A stretch of DNA of 39,183 nucleotides from Clostridiales bacterium DTU074 (GTDB lineage Bacteria > Bacillota > Clostridia > Caldicoprobacterales > Caldicoprobacteraceae). The DNA is taken from the NCBI GenBank assembly GCA_001513075.1, contig LFSE01000002.1:1-39183 (forward strand). The letters run 5' to 3'. Position numbers and translations under genes: made by a program. Below the pieces are notes generated by a model that was given only the letters and a program-made list of their open reading frames with translations, made no database searches and had not been told where the DNA came from. Below, one piece after another: positions 33,454 to 39,183 of this stretch. How positions within the stretch are numbered: the stretch's first letter is position 1; every line of letters begins with the position of its first letter.

Positions 33454-34986
33454 ATGCAAAAAAATTTGCTTTTGGGTATAGATTTGGGAACTTCGGGATG
33501 CAAGATGACAGTTTTTGATTTTGAGGGAGATGTGATAGCAACTTGCACTCGGACCTACCGTACCTATTATCCACAAACAGGCTATGTTGAACAGGATGCC
33601 AATGAATGGTGGAAGGTGATATGCGAAGGTATACGGCTAATGTTAAAGGAATATGCCTTTGCCCCTGAACAAATCGCTGCCATTGGCGTTGATGGAACCA
33701 GTTGGGCTTGTTTGCCGGTGGACAGAACTGGCCAACCCCTTAGATATGCAATGTTGTGGCTGGACCGCCGTGCCGAGGAACAGGTCAGATGGATGAAGGA
33801 GACTGCCGGTGAAGAACGATTGATTGCTCTGAGCGGAAATCCGGTTGATGCAGCATATATTGCACCCAAAATGCTGTGGGTTAAGCAAAATGAACCTGAG
33901 ATCTATAAAAAGGCCTATAAGTTTCTCCAGAGCAATGGGTTTATAGTATATAAACTGACTGGGGTGTTTTCCCAGGATTATTCTCAGGGATACGGCTTTC
34001 ATTTTTTCAATATTTCAAAGGGCTGCTGGGATGAGGATGTAGCTGAGATACTGGGCATATCTTTGGACCATATGAGCCCATTATATCACTGTCATCAGGT
34101 GGTGGGAACAGTTACCAGGAAAGCGGCGGATGAATCCGGGCTGACACCCGGAACTCCGGTGGTAGCGGGAGGATTGGATGCTGCATGTTGCACCCTGGGG
34201 GCCGGTGTGATTCATCCCGGGCAAACCCAGGAGCAGGGCGGCCAGGCCGGGGGTATGAGTATAGTGGTTGATCGCCCGTTGATACACCCCAAACTGATAT
34301 TAGGATACCATGTTGTTCCCGGCAGATGGCTGCTGCAAGGCGGGACGGTAGGCGGAGGAGGAGCGCTGAGATGGTTCAGTGAACAGTTGGGTGTTTTTGA
34401 GCAACAGAAGGCAAGGGAAACCGGCCGAAGTCCATATGAGATCATGGATCAGGAGGCGGAGGAGATATCACCGGGCAGCGACGGCCTTATCTTTCTTCCG
34501 TATATGGCAGGGGAGCGCTCTCCATTATGGGACAGCAAAGCCCGGGGAGTGTTTTTTGGACTGTCATATGACAAGACCAGAGCCCATATGATAAGGGCCG
34601 TTATGGAAGGTGTAGGTTTTTCCCTGCTGCACAATTTAAGGACGGCAGAAGAATCGGGGGCATATGTGGGGGATTTGAACAGCGTTGGCGGATCGGCAAA
34701 CAGCAGCGTATGGACCCAGATAAAGGCCGATATCACCAATAAGAGAATAAAGGTGCCTTTTTCGGACCATGCAACCACGCTGGGAGCAGCTATCCTGGCA
34801 GGTGTGGGGGTAGGAATATATAAGAGTTTTGATGAAGCTGTCCAAACAACTGTGCGAATACGAAGAGTTTATTCACCAAACCACGATAATCATCGAGTAT
34901 ATATGGGCTATTATCAACTCTACCTCGAGCTTTATGAAAACCTAAGGAACACCTTTCAAAAGCTTTATATTTTAGCGAATAATTGA
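33454..34986 (+). CDS. FGGY-family carbohydrate kinase (xylulokinase-like)
   Basis: 510 residues from the ATG at 33454; upstream in-frame ATGs at 33418 and 33445 lie before or against the AAGGGGA site. LLGIDLGTSGCKMTVFD opens the first ATPase lobe; DGTSWACLPVDRTGQPL, WLDRRAEEQ and a VVAGGLDAACCTLGAGV segment mark the sugar and ATP sites. The C-terminal GGSANSSVWTQIKADITNKRI is the FGGY signature. It should phosphorylate a sugar or polyol with ATP. Nothing indicates which one: xylulokinase is the closest general type. It is flanked by two dehydrogenases of phosphorylated polyols (MtlD and GatD families). Confidence 0.92.
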   Translation: MQKNLLLGIDLGTSGCKMTVFDFEGDVIATCTRTYRTYYPQTGYVEQDANEWWKVICEGIRLMLKEYAFAPEQIAAIGVDGTSWACLPVDRTGQPLRYAMLWLDRRAEEQVRWMKETAGEERLIALSGNPVDAAYIAPKMLWVKQNEPEIYKKAYKFLQSNGFIVYKLTGVFSQDYSQGYGFHFFNISKGCWDEDVAEILGISLDHMSPLYHCHQVVGTVTRKAADESGLTPGTPVVAGGLDAACCTLGAGVIHPGQTQEQGGQAGGMSIVVDRPLIHPKLILGYHVVPGRWLLQGGTVGGGGALRWFSEQLGVFEQQKARETGRSPYEIMDQEAEEISPGSDGLIFLPYMAGERSPLWDSKARGVFFGLSYDKTRAHMIRAVMEGVGFSLLHNLRTAEESGAYVGDLNSVGGSANSSVWTQIKADITNKRIKVPFSDHATTLGAAILAGVGVGIYKSFDEAVQTTVRIRRVYSPNHDNHRVYMGYYQLYLELYENLRNTFQKLYILANN

Positions 34987-35008
34987 TTTGTTGTAGGGGG
35001 TTATAAGA

Positions 35009-36049
35009 ATGAAAGCAGCAGTATTGCACGATCAAAGGGATATCCGCTATGATGAAATTGTGGTACCGGATATAAAAGAGGATGAAATACTGGTAAAGGT
35101 AAAGGCCACGGGAATCTGCGGCTCCGATATACCGAGGGTACTGGGTAGCGCCGCTCATTATTACCCAATCGTGTTGGGGCATGAGTTCTCAGGCGAAGTT
35201 GTTGAGGTCGGCAGCCAAGTCACCAATGTGAAAGCGGGTGACAGGATATCGGGAGCTCCGCTAATACCCTGTCACAAATGTATTGATTGTACAAGGGGCC
35301 ATTTTTCCCAATGCAAGCATTATTCGTTTATAGGTTCCCGGGTTGACGGAAGTTGGGCTGAATATGTCAAGATGCCCGGAATTAACGCTATAAAGCTTCC
35401 CGAAAAAGTCAGCTTTGTACAGGGTGCCTTTTTCGAACCTACAACGGTGGCGTTGCATGGGCTGTTCGTCATGGATTTTAGGGGAGGTTACGATACAGCG
35501 ATTGTCGGGATGGGCACCATTGGCCTTTTAACCCTTCAATGTGCGAGGATCCTGGGGGCTAGGAGAATATTTGCCTTTGATATAGACAACAAACGACTGG
35601 ATATTGCCAGGGATTACGGAGCCGATGTATGTATAAATACTGGGGACGATGATTTCAGAGAAAAGGTTAATGAACTTACCCGGGGCCGAGGTTTTGACAT
35701 GGTAATTGAAACCGCCGGAGTTGAATTTACCGAGAAGCTGTGTCTTGAGATTGCAGCGAATAAAGGAAATGTAATGTTCATAGGGACGCCGTCCAGGCCA
35801 ATTACACTTCAGCCTCGTGAATTTGAGCATATCAACCGTAAAGAGCTTACCGTAAGGGGTTCTTGGATGTCGTATTCCGCTCCTTTTCCCGGAAGGGAGT
35901 GGGAATTGGCGGGGTGTTATTTTGCTAAAGGTCTTATTCGGATAGAAGAGCTAATTGACAGAATTGTGCCTTTAGAGGATGCAGCGGAAGTATTTAAAGA
36001 TTTTGAAGTTCCAGGCAAGGTGAAAGGGAAAATACTTTTTGAGGTATAA
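35009..36049 (+). CDS. zinc-dependent polyol dehydrogenase, galactitol-1-phosphate dehydrogenase (GatD)-like
   Basis: 346 residues. ATGICGSDIPRV, AHYYPIVLGHEFSGEV, structural-zinc cysteines in PCHKCIDCTRGHFSQC, FIGSRVDGSWAEY, and RKELTVRGSWMSYSAPFPGREWE follow E. coli GatD almost phrase by phrase, including segments not shared with general alcohol dehydrogenases. VGMGTIGLL starts the NAD domain near residue 174. GatD oxidises galactitol 1-phosphate to tagatose 6-phosphate. No gat PTS genes are visible here, so the substrate may be a related polyol phosphate formed by the kinase 22 bases upstream. AGGGGGT precedes the ATG. Last gene of the cluster; I see no terminator after it. Confidence 0.88.
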   Translation: MKAAVLHDQRDIRYDEIVVPDIKEDEILVKVKATGICGSDIPRVLGSAAHYYPIVLGHEFSGEVVEVGSQVTNVKAGDRISGAPLIPCHKCIDCTRGHFSQCKHYSFIGSRVDGSWAEYVKMPGINAIKLPEKVSFVQGAFFEPTTVALHGLFVMDFRGGYDTAIVGMGTIGLLTLQCARILGARRIFAFDIDNKRLDIARDYGADVCINTGDDDFREKVNELTRGRGFDMVIETAGVEFTEKLCLEIAANKGNVMFIGTPSRPITLQPREFEHINRKELTVRGSWMSYSAPFPGREWELAGCYFAKGLIRIEELIDRIVPLEDAAEVFKDFEVPGKVKGKILFEV

Positions 36050-36302
36050 AGGTGGAAGCGCTATGATTAAGCTATATGGTTAAATCAGGTTGAATCAGGA
36101 AAAAATCAAAATTTGGAAACGAGTTGCCAGTAAACGGGAGCATTTTTTCAGTCCAAGACAGGCTTTTCAATGTTTTCGGAATTATTATACGTTATACGGC
36201 AATGTCCCCAAATAATTCAATTATGTGTGGTTGGCTTAATACTTTCAAACGGCTTATCGGCGGCTGGCAAGCCGGCGGTTATGCTCTCAGGGAGAGGTAG
36301 AG
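36050..36302. other. 253-base intergenic region
   Basis: No convincing gene. It contains a short CGGCT-GGCA-AGCCG hairpin near 36262-36278 without a T-run, and a tiny ATG frame at 36063 (seven codons) with an AGGTGG nearby. A 69-codon ATG frame at 36170 overlaps the next gene and has no binding site. The promoter of the next gene probably lies here, but I cannot pick it with confidence. Confidence 0.4.
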
Positions 36303-37826
36303 ATGGAGAAGAAAAGAATAAAATACGCTGTTTTTCTTATCGCTGTGTTTTTGACAATTGTATTTATACCGAATACTGATCCGGCTAAAGCGTTGGAGCA
36401 AAAAGGACAAATAGATATTGTCTATTTCTATGATAACCCCTGTGCGGCATGCGATGAAGAGGGGAAATTTATCGAATTGTTCAATTCTATAGTTGGTGAA
36501 TACAAAAAAGGCGTGGAAATACATCTTTCTATGCATAATGTTTTTCATGAAAGTGGCTGGAATTTGTTGCAGCAATATTACGAAGAATTTGGTGTACCGG
36601 AGGACAGGCAAACCGTTCCCATACTGTTTATCAATAATGAATATCTTTCCGGGAGTACGGCTATTCAGGAAGAACTGAAAGATGTATTTTTGCGGGAGAA
36701 AGGTAAGATAGCAATCGATGAAGTTGATAGCGGGGACGACATTCAGACTACCATTGTGTATTTTTATGTGACGGCATGCAAAGAATGTGAAGAAGTAGCA
36801 AAAATCCTTGACACATTGGAGGAACGGTATCCCCTTGAATTCGATGATGAGGGTAATTACACGTATGTGGAAGTAAAAAAGTTCAATATAGGCGAAGCTG
36901 AAAATTTACAGCTGGTAAGGAAATACTTCGAGGTTTTTGATGTGCCGGAAAAAGAACAATCGGTTCCTATTATATTTGTAGGAGATATCTATTTATCCGG
37001 TCTGGAAGCAATCCGGCAGGAGCTGGTACAAAGAATAAAAGCAGGAGAGGGTATCCGTACTCCGGTTTTAAGTACGGAGGAAAGTGCCGACCCACGCTCT
37101 TCAGTAAGCTTGGAGGGTTATAATGTTGTAGGAGTGCTGTTGACCGGACTTGTAAACGGCTTGAATCCGTGTTCTCTGTCTATGTTGTTGTTTTTCCTAT
37201 CCCTCCTTTTAGCAAAAGGTACCAACATATTAAAGATGGGTTTTGCTTTTTGTTTCGGGAAGTTTCTTGCATATTTGCTATTGGGATCGCTGCTTTTTAA
37301 TGTATTCTTGAAACTGCAGGTTTCTTGGGTTTCTGCCATTGTAAAAGGAATCATTCTTATTATAGCATTTATTATAATAGTTATGAATTTACGGGATTAT
37401 TTTGCTGCAAAAAAAGAAAAATATGATAAAATCCGTATGCAGCTTCCTACAGTATTGAGAAAATATAACCATAAATGGATAAAGAAGTTTACATCAACAG
37501 AGAACGCCAGAATGTTACTTATAGGGAGTTTTTCTTTAGGTATGATTATTTCGGCGGGGGAATTTTTATGCACTGGACAAATCTATTTAGCCACTATTGT
37601 ATATGTTTTAAGAAGCAGTCCCGCTTTTAATCTCCAGGCATTTGCATATTTTATTTTGTATACTCTGGCCTTTATTATTCCTTTACTTGTTATTACAATT
37701 ATAATATATAAGGGGAAAGAGGTATTTGATGTGTCCGAGCTTATCCGTGAGAGAATGCCGATTATCAAGCTGATAAATGCTGCGTTGTTTTTCATTTTCG
37801 GACTGGCTGTGCTTATTTGGTTTTAG
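36303..37826 (+). CDS. two thioredoxin-like domains fused to a CcdA/DsbD-like membrane domain
   Basis: 507 residues. A signal/anchor helix (YAVFLIAVFLTIVFI) is followed by two thioredoxin/glutaredoxin-like domains: the first with CAAC at 47-50 and cis-proline VPILF near 106, the second with CKEC at 159-162 and VPIIF near 222. From about residue 270 there are six membrane segments, with a cysteine in NPCS (Cys290) in the first and another in EFLCTGQIY (Cys423) in the fourth. This pair is the CcdA/DsbD redox couple that passes electrons across the membrane. The protein likely moves reducing power from the cytoplasm to its own two exported domains. GGGAGAGG lies just before the ATG. A small gene follows 35 bases later. 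Confidence 0.85.
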   Translation: MEKKRIKYAVFLIAVFLTIVFIPNTDPAKALEQKGQIDIVYFYDNPCAACDEEGKFIELFNSIVGEYKKGVEIHLSMHNVFHESGWNLLQQYYEEFGVPEDRQTVPILFINNEYLSGSTAIQEELKDVFLREKGKIAIDEVDSGDDIQTTIVYFYVTACKECEEVAKILDTLEERYPLEFDDEGNYTYVEVKKFNIGEAENLQLVRKYFEVFDVPEKEQSVPIIFVGDIYLSGLEAIRQELVQRIKAGEGIRTPVLSTEESADPRSSVSLEGYNVVGVLLTGLVNGLNPCSLSMLLFFLSLLLAKGTNILKMGFAFCFGKFLAYLLLGSLLFNVFLKLQVSWVSAIVKGIILIIAFIIIVMNLRDYFAAKKEKYDKIRMQLPTVLRKYNHKWIKKFTSTENARMLLIGSFSLGMIISAGEFLCTGQIYLATIVYVLRSSPAFNLQAFAYFILYTLAFIIPLLVITIIIYKGKEVFDVSELIRERMPIIKLINAALFFIFGLAVLIWF

Positions 37827-37861
37827 ATTTATCTTTTTTTAGGGGAGAAAGAGGCGGTATA

Positions 37862-38173
37862 GTGGATAAAATGGTTCTATGTTTTTTTGATGATAAAGGA
37901 CAAGCGATAATGGAGAGAAAATTGACTGCCATACCATTAAAAGAGGAAGCCATTATCCGGAGAAGTATAGAATTTTTCAACGATCCTGAGCCTTGCATGA
38001 TTCATAGGTCAGCGGTAATGAAAAGGATTTATATGGAGTTTTATGAATTCTTTAGCCAGAATCTCCAGGAAGGTAAGCATAAATTGTTGTGGAACGAGAT
38101 ACCGGGTGTGTTAAGGGAAATGATGGATGTAAAACGTGAAGTGGATGTGATAACTGTGAAGAGAAAAAAATGA
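37862..38173 (+). CDS. small protein of unknown function
   Basis: 103 residues from the GTG at 37862 (VDKMVLCFFDDKGQAIMERK), preceded by GAGGCGG; an in-frame ATG at 37817 overlaps the end of the upstream gene and is less likely. The first 35 residues look beta-rich, the rest helical with SIEFFNDPEPCMIHRSAVMK. No signal, membrane segment or known motif. Its closeness to the redox gene (35 bases) and to the sensor gene (19 bases) suggests one transcript. I do not recognise the family; the N-terminal length and single cysteines give no metal-site pattern. Confidence 0.6.
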   Translation: MDKMVLCFFDDKGQAIMERKLTAIPLKEEAIIRRSIEFFNDPEPCMIHRSAVMKRIYMEFYEFFSQNLQEGKHKLLWNEIPGVLREMMDVKREVDVITVKRKK

Positions 38174-38192
38174 TTTTTAAGAGGGGGGTGTT

Positions 38193-39146
38193 TTGGGACA
38201 TTATATGGAAATGTCCAGAAAAATGCATAGAAGTAGGATATTTATAAATTTTCTGATTTCCTATTTGGTAGTGATGCTAATTCCGATTATTATCGGAGCT
38301 GTCGCATATAATGGAGCTTTGCAAGTTGTTGAACGTGATGCACGTGAGGCTAATCTCTCTATGCTCGAACAGTGCGTAGCAATATTGGACAGGCGTTTTG
38401 AAGAGGTAGAATGCATAGCGACTCAATTGGCGTTAAACCCAAAACTTTGGGACTTCGCCCGGGAGTTAAGCCCCTATATTGATAGAACTATACCTTATAA
38501 AATAAATGAGATTAGGGATGAAATTGCACCGATAACCACTACCAATAATTTTATTAAAATGCTGTGTATATACTTTAATAAATCAGATGTAACCATTTTT
38601 ACTACCCATTCATGGATTAAACTGGATTATTTCTATGGTAAGACTTTTCAATATGGAGATATGGATACCTCGGAGTGGAGAGATAAAATACTAAACAGAT
38701 GTTTTCATAAAGAATATTTTCCTATAAATTCCGTTATACTTAAAGATCAAAATGATCCAAGCAGATTTATTAGTGAATCCATGTTTATGTTTATTCAATC
38801 GTTTCCGTCCATATATTCCACTAAAGGACAAATAATGGTCTTTATACCAAAGAAAAAAATTGAGGAGCTTTTTAGGCCCATTATTACACAACAGGGCGGA
38901 TATGTCTATATTTTAGATTCAAAAGGCAGGAAGTTAGCTGATTTTTCCTCATCTGAGAAAGCAGTTGAAGCATTCGATTTTACATTTCACGATTCAAATG
39001 GTTTTTTTGTCCATAGTAGTAATGAAGAGGACATGATAGTAACATATAAAACATCGCTATACAATGGATGGAAATATATAGCGGTAATGCCATATAATAT
39101 AGTGATGCAAAGGGTTTTTAATATTGATTGTCCCACAAAAAGCTAG
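38193..39146 (+). pseudogene. cache-domain sensor (histidine kinase or AraC-type regulator), truncated at the C-terminus
   Basis: 317 residues starting at TTG, four to five bases after GAGGGGGG; an ATG at 38205 is too far from the site. The first membrane segment (IFINFLISYLVVMLIPIIIGAVAY) is followed by an extracellular dCache-like domain to about residue 305, ending in YNGWKYIAVMPYNIVMQRVFNI. In YesN/AraC- and YesM-type proteins this point is followed by a second membrane helix and a HAMP, kinase or AraC domain. Here it is replaced by DCPTKS and TAG. The truncated product could bind a ligand but not signal. Insertion of a mobile element at about 39120-39130, continuing past the window, would explain it. 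Confidence 0.7.
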
Positions 39147-39183
39147 AAAATATAAACAAATATAGCAAAATATGATATAATAA

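Noticed and set aside
36170-36379. 69-codon frame before the thioredoxin fusion
   Set aside because: It overlaps the next gene by 77 bases in another frame and lacks a ribosome binding site.

Overview
The window looks like chromosome from an endospore-forming, low-to-mid GC Firmicute of the class Clostridia. The evidence is the strong AGGAGG-type ribosome binding sites with frequent GTG/TTG starts, a CwlD-type cortex amidase, two coat-F-like spore proteins behind a forespore-type promoter, U-tailed hairpin terminators, and many carbohydrate genes. I cannot name the species from sequence alone. No CRISPR array, prophage or intact insertion sequence is visible.

Layout. 1-2.9 kb: a ThuA-like protein, an unrecognised reading frame without a start codon, and a two-module MetH-like protein (homocysteine and folate modules, no cobalamin module), closed by a strong terminator. 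2.9-6.6 kb: a membrane-anchored alkaline-phosphatase-fold protein followed by a GT4 glycosyltransferase, probably one envelope-glycan unit. 6.7-6.85 kb: an isolated tRNA-Val(GAC) with its own promoter and terminator. 6.9-10.1 kb: small membrane proteins and lipoproteins plus azlCD (branched-chain amino acid export) on the minus strand.

10.1-15.6 kb: a redox operon under a perfect 16-bp palindrome just downstream of a promoter: Old Yellow Enzyme-type reductase, fumarate-reductase-like flavoprotein, LacI-family regulator (4-base overlap) and zinc alcohol dehydrogenase. The substrate is unknown. 15.7-24.4 kb: one very large gene for a cyclic beta-1,2-glucan synthase (GT84, glycoamylase-like cyclisation region, GH94), whose ribosome binding site lies in a 12-bp perfect inverted repeat. 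24.4-25.1 kb: spore coat-F-like pair. 25.1-27.0 kb: a transposase-like remnant, a fumarylacetoacetate-hydrolase-family enzyme and cwlD, whose ribosome binding site is also inside a hairpin.

27.1-28.6 kb: a MerR/TipA-type regulator with a MerR-type 19-bp-spacer promoter, an internal start for its ligand-binding half and an in-frame TGA inside that half; then a SanA/DUF218 remnant and a DUF3221-type lipoprotein. 28.8-36.0 kb: a sugar or polyol catabolic cluster (MtlD-family dehydrogenase, ADP-ribosylglycohydrolase-fold protein, UroD-fold protein, FGGY kinase, GatD-like dehydrogenase). 36.3-39.2 kb: a double-thioredoxin/CcdA-like fusion, a small unknown protein, and a cache-type sensor that stops abruptly near the window edge.

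I see no single clearly new defence or mobile system. The best candidates for new biology are the two uncharacterised catabolic clusters, the interrupted TipA-like regulator, and the two genes whose ribosome binding sites appear sequestered in RNA hairpins.
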